This document shows positions 9,640 to 18,385 of a stretch of DNA of 64,000 bases, piece by piece. The DNA is from Tenacibaculum sp. MAR_2010_89 (GTDB lineage Bacteria; Bacteroidota; Bacteroidia; Flavobacteriales; Flavobacteriaceae): assembly GCF_900105985.1 (NCBI RefSeq), contig NZ_FNUB01000005.1, positions 3,321,296-3,385,295 on the forward strand, written 5' to 3'. Both the position numbers and the translations under genes were made by a program. Positions within the stretch are counted from its first letter, which is position 1, and each line of letters starts with the position of its first letter. The notes beneath the pieces are model-generated. The model ran no database searches. It was given only the letters and a program-made list of their open reading frames with translations, and had not been told where the DNA came from.

Positions 9640-9711
9640 GTTAACTTATTTTATTAATTATGTTAAAATTTTATTAATTTTTACTTATATTGGTATTCCA
9701 AATACAAGTCT

Positions 9712-10269
9712 ATGGATGTATTAAAACCTCAAAAAGGAAGATTATTAATAGCTGAACCTTCTATTTTAAATGACAATTCTTTTAAAAGAGCTATTGTATT
9801 ACTCACTGAGCATTCAGAGACGAGTTCTGTTGGTTTTATTTTAAACAGACCTTTACATTATACTCTTAGTGATTTAGTTCCAGATATTAATTGTGATTTC
9901 ACCGTATACCAAGGTGGCCCTGTTGAACAGGATAACTTATATTTTATTCATAAAATTCCTGAATTGTTACCTAATAGCGTAGAAGTAACTGATGGTATAT
10001 ATTGGGGAGGTAACTTTAATTACTTAAAAGAACACCTTAATAACCATAAAGTAAAGCCTAGTGACATTCGTTTTTTCTTAGGATATTCTGGATGGGAACC
10101 TACTCAATTAGATGATGAATTAAACACGAATTCTTGGTTTATTTCTAAAAATAAATATCCTAACATATTAGCAATTAACAACAAAACCTTTTGGAAAGAT
10201 CAGCTTCTAAAAAAAGGAGGTGAATATAAAATATGGGCAAATGCACCTAGTGATGTACAGTTAAATTAA
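9712..10269 (+). CDS. YqgE/AlgH family protein
   Basis: 185 residues matching the full length of the YqgE/AlgH family: the N-terminal segment KGRLLIAEPSILNDNSFKRAIVLL, the motif VGFILNRPL, the YQGGPVEQDNL motif, and FFLGYSGWEPTQLDDE near the C-terminus. The family is widely conserved and cytoplasmic; its biochemical role is not settled. A TATATTGG-type box lies just upstream (about 9687). The stop overlaps the convergent aminotransferase gene by 4 bp. Confidence 0.93.
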   Translation: MDVLKPQKGRLLIAEPSILNDNSFKRAIVLLTEHSETSSVGFILNRPLHYTLSDLVPDINCDFTVYQGGPVEQDNLYFIHKIPELLPNSVEVTDGIYWGGNFNYLKEHLNNHKVKPSDIRFFLGYSGWEPTQLDDELNTNSWFISKNKYPNILAINNKTFWKDQLLKKGGEYKIWANAPSDVQLN

Positions 10270-11102
10270 CTCATTGTTAAACTAGTAACCTTTAAACTAT
10301 TTTTTAGTTTTTGCGCAATTGAATTATCAAATGTTTTTTTACGGTAGTTCGTAACTGATGTTATACCAACAATGGCATTTGTTATAAAAACTTCGTCTGC
10401 TTTTTGAATTTCAAATGGAGAAATAGTAGTTTCTTCTATGGTAAAGTCAGGATGTTTAGTAACGATCTCTATTATTTTTTTTCTAATTACTCCTTTTATA
10501 CAACCTTCAGTTAAAGCGGGTGTTTTGATAGTGTTCCCTTTAACTATAAATATATTTCCATTGGTAACCTCAACAACTCCTTTACGCTCATTTAATAAAA
10601 TACAATTGTCGAAATCATTTTCTTTTGCAAAAATTGAAGCCAAGGTATTTACCATTCTATTGGTTGTTTTTACCGTAGATAGTAATCCCGAATAGTTGTA
10701 AAAATCTTTATATAAATCAATGGTATAGCTATCCTTTTCTTCTAAACTAATTGGCTTAACATCTATTAAATAATCAATTTCATTAGTTTTTGGAGTATAC
10801 AAACCTCCATCTTTTCTAAAAACAGTTAACTTTACTCTACTACTAGTATTTTGAGTTATATTTTCCTTTACCGTTTTTAATATTTCATCTTGTAAAAACT
10901 CAAGAGTAAACTCCATAGGAATTTTCATACGTAACATTCTCATTGAAGCCATTAGCCTAAAATAGTGATCTTCAAAAAAAATAACTCTATTATTTTCAAC
11001 CTTTATCGTTTCAAAAACCCCATCTCCATATTTAAAAGCTCTGTTTTCATGAGATATTTGCAATTCTTTAGGTGATATAATTGTTCCGTTAAAGTTTACC
11101 AT
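10266..11102 (-). CDS. Aminotransferase class IV (branched-chain aminotransferase / ADC-lyase-like)
   Basis: 278 residues of the PLP-dependent fold-type IV family. Visible marks are the N-terminal ENRAFKYGDGVFETIKV, the catalytic-lysine region STVKTTNRMVNTLAS, and the cofactor-phosphate region VVEVTNGNIFIVKG. The family includes branched-chain aminotransferase, D-amino-acid aminotransferase and aminodeoxychorismate lyase; the length and the single-domain form fit an IlvE/PabC-like enzyme but substrate choice cannot be settled from sequence. It is a stand-alone gene convergent with yqgE. Confidence 0.88.
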   Translation of the reverse strand: MVNFNGTIISPKELQISHENRAFKYGDGVFETIKVENNRVIFFEDHYFRLMASMRMLRMKIPMEFTLEFLQDEILKTVKENITQNTSSRVKLTVFRKDGGLYTPKTNEIDYLIDVKPISLEEKDSYTIDLYKDFYNYSGLLSTVKTTNRMVNTLASIFAKENDFDNCILLNERKGVVEVTNGNIFIVKGNTIKTPALTEGCIKGVIRKKIIEIVTKHPDFTIEETTISPFEIQKADEVFITNAIVGITSVTNYRKKTFDNSIAQKLKNSLKVTSLTMS

Positions 11103-11160
11103 TATACTTATTTTTTACAAATGCAAACTTACTAATTTAAGTAAGTTTTATGCATAAAAA

Positions 11161-11187
11161 AACTCGACAAATTGTCGAGTTTTTTTA
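11161..11187 (-). terminator. Terminator of the START-like gene
   Basis: AACTCGACAA and TTGTCGAGTT form a 10-bp perfect stem around one base, flanked by A- and T-runs, 14 bp beyond the stop of the minus-strand gene at 11201. It could work in both directions. Confidence 0.8.
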
Positions 11188-11200
11188 ATGCTTTTTTCTA

Positions 11201-11584
11201 TTAAGCCCCAATAGTGTGTTTTAATTCTTCAATTTGGTTTGTCCACAACATTTTGGCCTCTTCCGCATCGTCTTCATCGTCGGCAAAATCAGTAACAAGC
11301 ACGGCTACATCTTTAGTAATAGGATCGACTTGTATTTTAAACTCAAAATAACTTTCATCACCTTCACTTTCTGTCCACTTAAATTTTATGCGTTCGTCAG
11401 TTTTACTGGCCATTATTTTAGCCTCTTCCTCAGAGTCATCCCAAATGAAGGTAATTAATTTACCTCTAGAATTCACTCTATCAGCAAACCATTCTTCTAA
11501 TCCTGCTGGTGTTGCTAAATATTGATATAACATGCTTGGTGAAGCATGAATTGGAAACTCTAATTCAAATTTAACTTTACTCAT
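11201..11584 (-). CDS. START-like / AHSA1-type domain protein
   Basis: 127 residues forming a single SRPBCC-type domain: FELEFPIHASPSMLYQYLATPAGLEEWFAD at the start, FIWDDSEEEA and RIKFKWTE in the middle, and a C-terminal helix (LWTNQIEELKHTIG). It is acidic near the C-terminus (DFADDEDDAEEA). This compact START-like protein is well conserved in Bacteroidetes. Its ligand is unknown. It is transcribed away from tRNA-Met. Confidence 0.85.
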   Translation of the reverse strand: MSKVKFELEFPIHASPSMLYQYLATPAGLEEWFADRVNSRGKLITFIWDDSEEEAKIMASKTDERIKFKWTESEGDESYFEFKIQVDPITKDVAVLVTDFADDEDDAEEAKMLWTNQIEELKHTIGA

Positions 11585-11690
11585 TTATTTTTTTGTTTGT
11601 CCGCCAATATATACAAATATTTCTTTTAAAAAAAATTGTTTTTTTTTGTTGTGTGAAAGAAAAAAACTCCTATATTTGCACCCGCAATCA

Positions 11691-11764
11691 GGCGAGGTAG
11701 CTCAGTTGGTTAGAGCGCAGGATTCATAACCCTGAGGTCGGCAGTTCAAATCTGCTCTTCGCTA
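11691..11764 (+). tRNA. tRNA-Met (anticodon CAT)
   Basis: A complete 74-base cloverleaf: acceptor GGCGAGG with CTTCGCT, D-arm GCTC/GAGC, anticodon stem CAGGA/CCCTG with loop TTCATAA (anticodon at 11725-11727), T-arm GGCAG/CTGCT with TTCAAAT. CCA is not encoded. A CAT anticodon can also be a tRNA-Ile2 that is modified to read ATA; elongator Met is preferred. A recombinase gene follows it, so it may be an integration target. Confidence 0.93.
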
Positions 11765-11769
11765 CAGTT

Positions 11770-11798
11770 AAAAACCCCTTATTTTATAAGGGGTTTTT
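11770..11798 (+). terminator. tRNA terminator
   Basis: AAAAACCCCTTAT pairs with ATAAGGGGTTTTT directly after the tRNA, with the T-run as part of the stem. Confidence 0.85.
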
Positions 11799-11838
11799 CG
11801 TTTTTTACAATCCTGCAAGATTTACATTTTAAACTGCC

Positions 11839-13101
11839 GTGACTAGAAACGGGACAAAATGTATTGTAAAAATGAAAAAAATTATTTCACTTTCAAATGG
11901 TTGTTCAACAACTTACCCTACCCCTATTCCTAAAAATTGGAAAACTGGAGGTAAAGAAACACTTTTAAAAGAATGGGTTATTTACTATTATTTCTTTGAT
12001 CCATTATATAAAGAACAATATCCAAAAGGAAAAAGAATACGCATGAAAGGGATGAACGATTTCAAAACTTTAGGCGAACGAAGAGAAGCTACACAAATTT
12101 TAATTGACGGCTTAGTAAGTAAACTAGTAAACGAAAACTGGAATCCTATTACTAAAAAATATATGGAAGTTAAAAACTCCATTAATCAAAATAGCACGTT
12201 AATAGATTCTTTAGAGTATTACCTAAAAATTAAAAAAATTTCTGATAGCTATAGAACCGACATTACTTCTATGGTTAAATTTTTAAAGGTTTCTATACAT
12301 GCATTGCAGCTGCAATACAAATCTATAAGTCAAATAGCAAGAAAAGATATAAAAGCACTTCTAAGGCATCAGCAAGAAACCAGGAATATTTCAAACTATA
12401 AATACAATAAGTATAAGGCTCAATTAAGTGCTTTATTTGGAGATATGATTGAAGATGAAGTTTTGGAACACAACCCTACTTATAAAATTAAAAAGCTAAC
12501 AACCGATAAACTATTACGTGAAATTTTATCTGAAGAAGACAGAAAACGAGTGCATTTTCATTTAAAATCTAAGTATTACACTTTTTGGCGCTTTATGATG
12601 ATCTTTTACTCAAGCGGATCAAGAGTATCTGAAATACTTCAGATACAAGTAAAAGATGTGAACATAAATAAGCTTGAGTTTAAGGTTTTTATTAAAAAAG
12701 GACAACAACATAAAGAAGTACTAAAACCCATAAATAAAAACTTTGCACACCTATGGATAGAGGTTATTAATGAACAAAAAGCAAATACAACCACCTTAAA
12801 TCCTAACGATTATTTATTTTCAAAAGGACTATCAAAAGGTAAAAATCCTATTAGGTACGAGCAAATTACCAGGCGTTGGAAAACCCACGTAAAAAACCAA
12901 CTAAATATAACAGCCGATTTTTACTCATTAAAACATTTATACGGTGATAAAATTTCTGAACAACTAGATATTGCACACGCTCAAAAACTAAACTCTCATA
13001 CTTCTAGTAAAATGATGAAAGAACATTATGCAGTTAACGAAAAGCAACGTACCATTAATAGATTAAAAAATGTGGATGCTTCTTTTTATGAGGGAAAATA
13101 A
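11839..13101 (+). CDS. Tyrosine recombinase / phage-type integrase
   Basis: 420 residues (or 409 if it starts at the second ATG, 11872, which gives MKKIISLSNG). An N-terminal DNA-binding arm (about 1-110), a SAM-like core-binding domain (about 115-215) and a catalytic domain. Catalytic marks are the first Arg in SSGSRVSEILQIQ, the His in SLKHLYGDK, the His in LNSHTSSKMM and the Tyr in EHYAV. The usual HxxR box reads HLYG, so the second Arg is displaced or missing. It lies 75 bp downstream of tRNA-Met in the same direction, as in tRNA-targeting elements. No repeated tRNA 3' end was found. Confidence 0.88.
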   Translation: MTRNGTKCIVKMKKIISLSNGCSTTYPTPIPKNWKTGGKETLLKEWVIYYYFFDPLYKEQYPKGKRIRMKGMNDFKTLGERREATQILIDGLVSKLVNENWNPITKKYMEVKNSINQNSTLIDSLEYYLKIKKISDSYRTDITSMVKFLKVSIHALQLQYKSISQIARKDIKALLRHQQETRNISNYKYNKYKAQLSALFGDMIEDEVLEHNPTYKIKKLTTDKLLREILSEEDRKRVHFHLKSKYYTFWRFMMIFYSSGSRVSEILQIQVKDVNINKLEFKVFIKKGQQHKEVLKPINKNFAHLWIEVINEQKANTTTLNPNDYLFSKGLSKGKNPIRYEQITRRWKTHVKNQLNITADFYSLKHLYGDKISEQLDIAHAQKLNSHTSSKMMKEHYAVNEKQRTINRLKNVDASFYEGK

Positions 13102-13232
13102 TCTAATTAGTTTTATAATTCTGTGTGGTTAAATAATACTAAAATCTAGATAACTAACATGATTTAAAATGTTTTATATCAATGAATAAATTAGTATTTT
13201 TGAGATATAGAAGTAAATACAGTTGTAACTAT

Positions 13233-13271
13233 AAGCTATATAAAGTTACCTAAGGTAACTTTATATAGCTT
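13233..13271. repeat. 39-bp perfect palindrome
   Basis: AAGCTATATAAAGTTACCT (13233-13251) and its exact reverse complement (13253-13271) flank one central A. It lies between the recombinase and the next gene. It could be a bidirectional terminator (the right side runs into TTTTG) or a protein-binding or recombination site. Confidence 0.8.
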
Positions 13272-13295
13272 TTGTCCCACATTTGAAAAGACCTT

Positions 13296-13865
13296 ATGAG
13301 AAAAAAATTATATTTTGATGAAACTTTTAAAATAGGTCGTTCATTACATATTTTAATTAACAACGGAAAAATTCGCGAATACGAAGGTGCTGATTTTATG
13401 CCTTTAATTTTACACGGACAGCCACAACCTGAATTTAAAACATTTGAATTAAACTCTGATTTTAAATTAATTAAAGTCTCTAAATATGACCGAAAGAAAC
13501 TAAACATAAAAGCGAATTATCAGGTTGATTGTCATTATTTAAGAGGTAAGTTTTTAAAAGATTCATACATAAAATTGAACGTGATTGAAAAATTCATAAT
13601 AAACTATTCCAAAAAGGAATCTATACTTCATAAAATGAATTTTAATCAAAAACTTATTTCTGTGTTAGCATTTGTAACTATTCCATTTTTATTTATGCTC
13701 GGTTGGAATCACTTCATGAATAAAGAATCTAATGATTCAAAAAGCCAAATTCCGAATCCAGATTCAAAAACAATAAACCAAGAAATAAAAACACCAATTA
13801 TTAAAGTAGACAGCGTCTCAACCCAAACTATAAAATTAGACCTTGATTCTTTGTCAATTGAATAA
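13296..13865 (+). CDS. Hypothetical single-span membrane protein
   Basis: 189 residues. The first 110 are soluble and basic, with no family I recognise (GRSLHILINNGKIREYEGADF). One membrane helix lies around residues 122-138 (LISVLAFVTIPFLFMLGW), followed by a Ser/Pro/Lys-rich tail. The topology suggests a cytoplasmic domain and an extracytoplasmic tail, or the reverse. It sits beside the recombinase and is probably element cargo. Confidence 0.6.
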   Translation: MRKKLYFDETFKIGRSLHILINNGKIREYEGADFMPLILHGQPQPEFKTFELNSDFKLIKVSKYDRKKLNIKANYQVDCHYLRGKFLKDSYIKLNVIEKFIINYSKKESILHKMNFNQKLISVLAFVTIPFLFMLGWNHFMNKESNDSKSQIPNPDSKTINQEIKTPIIKVDSVSTQTIKLDLDSLSIE

Positions 13866-13951
13866 CAAAACCAAACTAAGGACAACAATATGCATAGTGA
13901 ATAGCTCACTGTAGAATGCTACGACTCCATGTACAGAGCGTTAAGGGAAAT

Positions 13952-14001
13952 CCCCAGTTTTTCTGAAAATATCTTTTATTATACTTTACAGAAAAAAGGG
14001 G
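13952..14001. repeat. Imperfect hairpin between convergent genes
   Basis: CCCC-AG-TTTTTCTG (13952-13965) faces CAGAAAAA-A-GGGG (13989-14001), a 12-bp interrupted stem with a 23-nt AT loop. It lies between the convergent genes at 13296 and 14011 and may terminate both. Confidence 0.4.
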
Positions 14002-14010
14002 AGTAAATTA

Positions 14011-14310
14011 TTACTTAAGAGAAATAGAATCCAGTAAAACTGCTTTGACAGCATTATTTAATGAGGAAAAAGCTACTTTACTTTCATTTGGAATATCATC
14101 TTCTGTAATAGAAAAAAACAACAAATACGAAAGAGGAATAGATAATGCCTCACAAATACTATCAATGGTTCTTTTTTGAGGAAAAGAAATATTTTTTTCA
14201 ATATTACAAAGAGCATTAACCGAAATATTACACTTCTCAGCTAATAGTTTTTGGTTAATATTTTTTTCTTTTCTCAATTTTTTAATTGCTGTACCTAACT
14301 CCATAAACAT
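14011..14310 (-). CDS. XRE-type helix-turn-helix regulator
   Basis: About 99 residues from the ATG at 14310; a longer reading starts at 14343 but overlaps the preceding small frame. The Cro/CI-like fold is clear: LGTAIKKLRKEKNINQKLLAEKCNIS then ALCNIEKNISFPQKRTIDSICEALSIP. A C-terminal stretch (VAFSSLNNAVKAVLLDSISLK) may dimerise. It starts 7 bp after the stop of the small frame at 14318-14488, which suggests coupled expression. Confidence 0.8.
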   Translation of the reverse strand: MFMELGTAIKKLRKEKNINQKLLAEKCNISVNALCNIEKNISFPQKRTIDSICEALSIPLSYLLFFSITEDDIPNESKVAFSSLNNAVKAVLLDSISLK

Positions 14311-14317
14311 TATATAA

Positions 14318-14488
14318 TTAGAAAAAACTATCCAAAATATCACTTATTTTCAAGGATTTTAAAAGTAGTGTTAAAACGCTATCTAAATCAAGTTCTTTCT
14401 CTTTTAACTTATTAATTATATCAACTTTATCATTTTCTGACAAGTTACATTCTTCAATTTTTGTTATTAAAATTTTTATATTTTTCAC
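14318..14488 (-). CDS. Small charged protein (56 aa), GTG start
   Basis: An open frame beginning with GTG at 14488: KNIKILITKIEECNLSEND continuing with KVDIINKLKEKELDLDSVL, ending DILDSFF. It is rich in Leu/Lys/Glu and probably helical. It directly precedes the XRE gene. No recognisable family; the start is uncertain because no ATG is available. Confidence 0.35.
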   Translation of the reverse strand: MKNIKILITKIEECNLSENDKVDIINKLKEKELDLDSVLTLLLKSLKISDILDSFF

Positions 14489-14547
14489 TAAAAAAGCTTT
14501 TAAAATTATATTTCATTTTTTTAAGCTTCTTTATAATTTTTATATTA

Positions 14548-15288
14548 TTAAGAAACTTTTTCGATTGAAAAATTTCTTAAAATATCTTCTTCATCTGTAA
14601 AAATATAATATCGGAAAGATTTAATGAAAAATAGAAAATTACATTCTATAAAATCATAAACAGTTTTGATTTTTATCCGTATTCTTAATTTATTCTTTAT
14701 TGTATCAAATAGAGAAAATAAATTTTCGTCAAATTCAATATTAAAATAAGAATGTAAATTTTCTAAACTTTCCAGTCCAATAGAATATTTAGAAAATTTA
14801 ATTTTATTTACTAAATCGTAATAAAAAGCTTCAATTTTAAAATCATCTAGATCATTTTCAAGTAAACCTAAAACCTTTGATAATGCTTTAACTAATGAAG
14901 TTAGTGGAGTAACTTGTTCTTGTTCTTGTTCTTCCTTATCTTTTTCAAACTGAGAAAAGAAAAATTTAAGTTCATTTATACGTTCTAAACTATGTCTAGA
15001 AGTATTATTATGGGTTGATCTATAAAGAAATTTTAATGATTTAATGAAGTGTTTTGATAAAAATTTGATTTGAGCATCAGACAAACCAAATAATAATATT
15101 TCGTCTACTTCATAACCTGCTTCAGATAAAACTTTTAAAATTTCTAATTTTTTAAGCCCTGTGCTTTTACAAAATGAATCAAGACATGTTCCTTGATTTA
15201 CTTTATCATGAAACCGATTAACGAAACTCTCAAAAAGATCAATTCGATTATTTTTTATAATTAAGTCACTCACTTTTATACTGTTCAT
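14548..15288 (-). CDS. Hypothetical protein with N-terminal HTH-like segment
   Basis: 246 residues from the ATG at 15288. A 23-residue hydrophobic extension to 15357 is possible in frame, but it covers a perfect promoter, so I reject it. The segment LDSFCKSTGLKKLEILKVLSEAGYEVDE looks like a helix-turn-helix; a Glu/Gln-rich linker (EEQEQEQ) separates a C-terminal helical half. No family recognised. It neighbours the XRE regulator and may be part of the same accessory unit. Confidence 0.6.
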   Translation of the reverse strand: MNSIKVSDLIIKNNRIDLFESFVNRFHDKVNQGTCLDSFCKSTGLKKLEILKVLSEAGYEVDEILLFGLSDAQIKFLSKHFIKSLKFLYRSTHNNTSRHSLERINELKFFFSQFEKDKEEQEQEQVTPLTSLVKALSKVLGLLENDLDDFKIEAFYYDLVNKIKFSKYSIGLESLENLHSYFNIEFDENLFSLFDTIKNKLRIRIKIKTVYDFIECNFLFFIKSFRYYIFTDEEDILRNFSIEKVS

Positions 15289-15296
15289 AATTTCTA

Positions 15297-15326
15297 CAAA
15301 TATAAAAAAAACAATAAAAAATACAA
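15297..15326 (-). promoter_or_regulatory. Consensus promoter TTG-N19-TATATTTG
   Basis: On the minus strand TTG (15326-15324), a 19-bp spacer and TATATTTG (15304-15297) match the Bacteroidetes housekeeping promoter exactly, 8 bp upstream of the chosen ATG at 15288. Confidence 0.75.
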
Positions 15327-15493
15327 GTAAAAAATGTATTTTATATCTAAAAAACAATAAAACAGATTGATTTTTTAAACTTAAGATGTGTAAAAAAGTA
15401 GGGCTTTCCCTGAACTACACTAGGGATTTGTTTACAGCAAATAAATGCATTTCTTACATTTGTTACGAGTTTAAGAAAAAAATTAAGAAAGAA

Positions 15494-15580
15494 ATGAAGG
15501 TGCATGTAGTTGATAATCATAAAGTAATTTACGAAGGCTTTAAGGCTATGTTAGAGGTGGAAGAGCTTAAACATTTCTAG
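15494..15580 (+). pseudogene. Truncated response-regulator receiver fragment
   Basis: Only 28 residues, reading MKVHVVDNHKVIYEGFKAML, which is the first beta strand, acidic site and first helix of a NarL-type receiver domain. The frame then stops and nothing downstream continues it. It is a 5' remnant of a regulator gene, probably left by a deletion or insertion next to the accessory region. Confidence 0.55.
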
Positions 15581-15670
15581 TACCTTTTAACACTCCCATA
15601 TAGTTCGTTACGGAAAATAATCACGTATTTTCCGCAACGAACCTAAAGGTATTTTATCTACTAGTAACAG

Positions 15671-16508
15671 TTATTTCGTTAGAACTTGATTCCAAATTCC
15701 AGTTTTAGCGGTTTCTTGGGCATACTCATTAAATGTTGTTGCTTTTCTGCCTAAAACTCGTTCAATGTCATTAACCACTAACTGATTTTGTGGGTTAGTT
15801 AAAACATGCTTAAATAAATACTCTATTAACCAAACAACATTATCTGGTACTTCTTGTTGTTTCATACCTTCAACATACTGTTCTAATGTGATGTCATAAA
15901 AATGTAAACTTCTATCGCTAACCTTTGATATGATGTCAACAACATTCTTAAACGTAATTAATTCAGGCCCTGTTACCTCAATAATTTCACCATTATAAGA
16001 ATCGTTAAGCAAAACGGTAGCAGCAACCTCAGCAATATCATTTACATCTACAAATGGTATTAAAACATCAGACATTGGTAATGCCACCTCACCAGACAAA
16101 ATAGGCTCTAAAAAAAAAACTTTCACTCCAATTTTGATTAAACCAAGAGGCTCTAACTATGGTATAATCTATACCAGAATTAATTACAATTTTTTCGCAA
16201 GCTTCTGCTTCAGTTTCTCCTTTACCTGAAAGTAACACCATTTTTTTAACTCCTAATTCTTTAGCTAAATAGGTTACACTTTGTATAGCTTCTTTAGCTC
16301 CTGGAACAGCTAAATCAGGATAATAACTAACATACATTTTTTCGACACCTGTTAAAGCCGCTACCCAAGTATCTTTATTATCCCAATCAAAACTTGGTGA
16401 TGCTTTTCTTGCCCCTACTCTAGGTTCTATTCCTTTGTTTTTTAAATGTTGTACTACACGGCGACCCGTTTTTCCGGTTCCTCCAATAACTAAAATATTT
16501 GATTTCAT
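15671..16508 (-). pseudogene. NmrA-like NAD(P)-binding protein, frameshifted
   Basis: Two overlapping frames make one protein. The N-terminal part (start 16508) has the Rossmann motif LVIGGTGKTGRRV and VRASWFNQNWSES; the C-terminal part carries PFVDVNDIAEVAATVL and EVTGPELITFKNV. They join at a run of ten A (16110-16119 on the plus strand): one base fewer gives ...NWSESFFLEPILSGEV. The intact family contains NmrA-type regulators and NAD(P)H-dependent reductases of about 280 residues. The cause may be a real mutation, a phase-variable tract or a sequencing error. Confidence 0.8.
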
Positions 16509-16519
16509 AATGAATTGTT

Positions 16520-17005
16520 TTAATTTGTTTTGTGAATAAATGTTGCTATTAATACTAGGATGAATGAAATCATTCCAGAAATTGTTCTAATGTTATGGTA
16601 ATGATTCCAAGTACTTTCATAATAGCTTCTAAAGTTTTTTAATTCTAATAGGTTTAATTTGTTAATATTCAATCCGTCTAACTCATTATTTAAAGGAACA
16701 TTTCCAAGAGCAGTAATGCCAAATGTGCCAATACAATAAATGATTGTTGATGCCAACACCAACCAAAACACTGTTTTAGTATTAAACTGTAAGTAGCTTG
16801 TTATAATCAATACTATTAAGCTTCCAAAAAACAGTATAAAAAACGCTGGATTTAAGATTTCTCTATTAATATTCTGCATGGTTTCCAAGTAAGTAAAATC
16901 TCCTACTTTTTTTGTTCCTAATATTACCGAGACCGACCAAGCAAAGAAAAGACCTGCAGAAAGTGCATTTAATAAAACTGTTATAAAAAGAGTTACGGTT
17001 TTCAT
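16520..17005 (-). CDS. DUF1772 family membrane protein
   Basis: 161 residues with four hydrophobic segments (near 5-27, 52-70, 80-100 and 138-158) and the ALGNVPLNNEL motif typical of DUF1772/anthrone-oxygenase-like proteins. It begins inside the stop region of the gene at 17002 (4-bp overlap) and lies 12 bp from the NmrA-like gene, so the three appear to form one operon. DUF1772 genes are often found beside NmrA or AraC genes. The reaction is unknown. Confidence 0.75.
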   Translation of the reverse strand: MKTVTLFITVLLNALSAGLFFAWSVSVILGTKKVGDFTYLETMQNINREILNPAFFILFFGSLIVLIITSYLQFNTKTVFWLVLASTIIYCIGTFGITALGNVPLNNELDGLNINKLNLLELKNFRSYYESTWNHYHNIRTISGMISFILVLIATFIHKTN

Positions 17006-17394
17006 GCTTTTTCTTGTTTAATTAAATAAGTTCCGAAATACAATACAATGAAGTAAAACTCAACCAAAATGGTAAAAAACATAGGGTCTCCAAAAAATTC
17101 TGAATAACTACCGCCATTGGGAATTACAAATATTGGCACTGTTATTAATGTATCTAATATTGTTGCTACAAATACAAATGTTAGTGCCAATGTAGATGGT
17201 TTCATACTCCCTTTTTTATAGAATAAATAAGTTCCAAAACAAGCACTAGGAATAATGGCAAATACTAATACAATAGTAGCTTGTTGTTCAGGGTTTTCTA
17301 GAATGGGAATATAAAATGAAAGAAGGTAAAAGCTAACGCCAAAAACCCAAACGATACTGGCACATACAATGCTAAGTATTTTATTGTTGCTCAT
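17002..17394 (-). CDS. Four-helix membrane protein (DUF5367-like)
   Basis: 130 residues with four predicted helices (about 8-28, 42-58, 67-90 and 103-124) and little else; the motif TLITVPIFVIPNGGSYSEFF lies before the last helix. The pattern recalls DUF5367 proteins, but this is a weak match from memory. It overlaps the downstream DUF1772 gene by 4 bp, indicating translational coupling. Confidence 0.6.
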   Translation of the reverse strand: MSNNKILSIVCASIVWVFGVSFYLLSFYIPILENPEQQATIVLVFAIIPSACFGTYLFYKKGSMKPSTLALTFVFVATILDTLITVPIFVIPNGGSYSEFFGDPMFFTILVEFYFIVLYFGTYLIKQEKA

Positions 17395-17484
17395 AATTTT
17401 TGATATTTAATTATGATGCAAATCTATAGCCATTGCAAAACAGCGACTTATTCAGAAAGAATTATGATTTATTCGAAAAGAATC

Positions 17485-18339
17485 TTATACTTGACTTGGC
17501 CTGTATCCAAATTTTTTTTCAAAAGCATTCGAAAAAGAGCCTAAACTATCATAACCAACTGCCCAAGCAGCTTCTTGAATAGTTTTTTGTTCATTTTTAA
17601 TTAAGCTGTAAGCTTTCTTTAATCGTTCGTTTTGTAAGTATTTAAAAACCGGAACACCAAACTGCGCTTTGAATTCTATTTTAAGTTTATTAGTATTGGT
17701 TCCTATTTTATGTGCTAATTCAGTTAAAGATGGTGGATTTTCTAAATCAGACAACAGTATTTCTTGAGCATGGTTTATTTTTTTAAGCAGTGAAGTATTT
17801 ATTTCAGTAGCCTTTTGAAAAGCCAACTCTCCAAAATAATGAGAAAGTAGAGCGCTCATATGACTTTTATAGAACATCATTTTAAGATTTCCTTCATATT
17901 TATTATTAAAGAATTGTTCAACTAACAAAAACATTTCTGGAGTCATATTAAACACGGGGCCTTCAACATAATGATCTTTGGGATGAACAAGCTGGTACAA
18001 AAACTGCTCTAAAAACTGACCTTCTCCATTGGGTAATTTATCTAAATTTTTAATTGTTGTTGTAATTACCAAACATTGCAAAGGTTTTTGAGCAGATACA
18101 TGATGCTCAAACTCTACTTTTTTATCAGCATAAAATGACAAAATCATTCCCTTAGTATGATGAAACTCTTTGGTTTTTCCATCGTATTTAACTTTCAAAC
18201 TAACATCTCCTGCTCCATAAAAAGCAATAGCAATAACTGGTTCGTCAAAGAAACAAGAATCGATCAAACTATTTTTATTAGTAGAAGCTTCTTCTAATAA
18301 TATTGTACAATCATTTATGTCTATAATTTCACGATTCAT
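17485..18339 (-). CDS. AraC-family transcriptional regulator
   Basis: 284 residues: an N-terminal effector-like domain and a C-terminal double helix-turn-helix (residues about 185-284) with PSLTELAHKIGTNTNKLKIEFK and TIQEAAWAVGYDSLGSFSNA followed by FEKKFGYRPSQV. It is 90 bp upstream of the DUF5367/DUF1772/NmrA operon in the same direction and probably controls it. No ligand can be inferred. Confidence 0.9.
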   Translation of the reverse strand: MNREIIDINDCTILLEEASTNKNSLIDSCFFDEPVIAIAFYGAGDVSLKVKYDGKTKEFHHTKGMILSFYADKKVEFEHHVSAQKPLQCLVITTTIKNLDKLPNGEGQFLEQFLYQLVHPKDHYVEGPVFNMTPEMFLLVEQFFNNKYEGNLKMMFYKSHMSALLSHYFGELAFQKATEINTSLLKKINHAQEILLSDLENPPSLTELAHKIGTNTNKLKIEFKAQFGVPVFKYLQNERLKKAYSLIKNEQKTIQEAAWAVGYDSLGSFSNAFEKKFGYRPSQV

Positions 18340-18385
18340 TCCTTTATTTGCCTTTATTAGATTTTAGTTATTGTAGTTTTCAATT

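Noticed and set aside
11839..13101. Mobile island end marked by a repeated tRNA 3' end
   Set aside because: I looked for a second copy of the tRNA 3' segment (GTTCAAATCTGCTC) in the window and did not find one.
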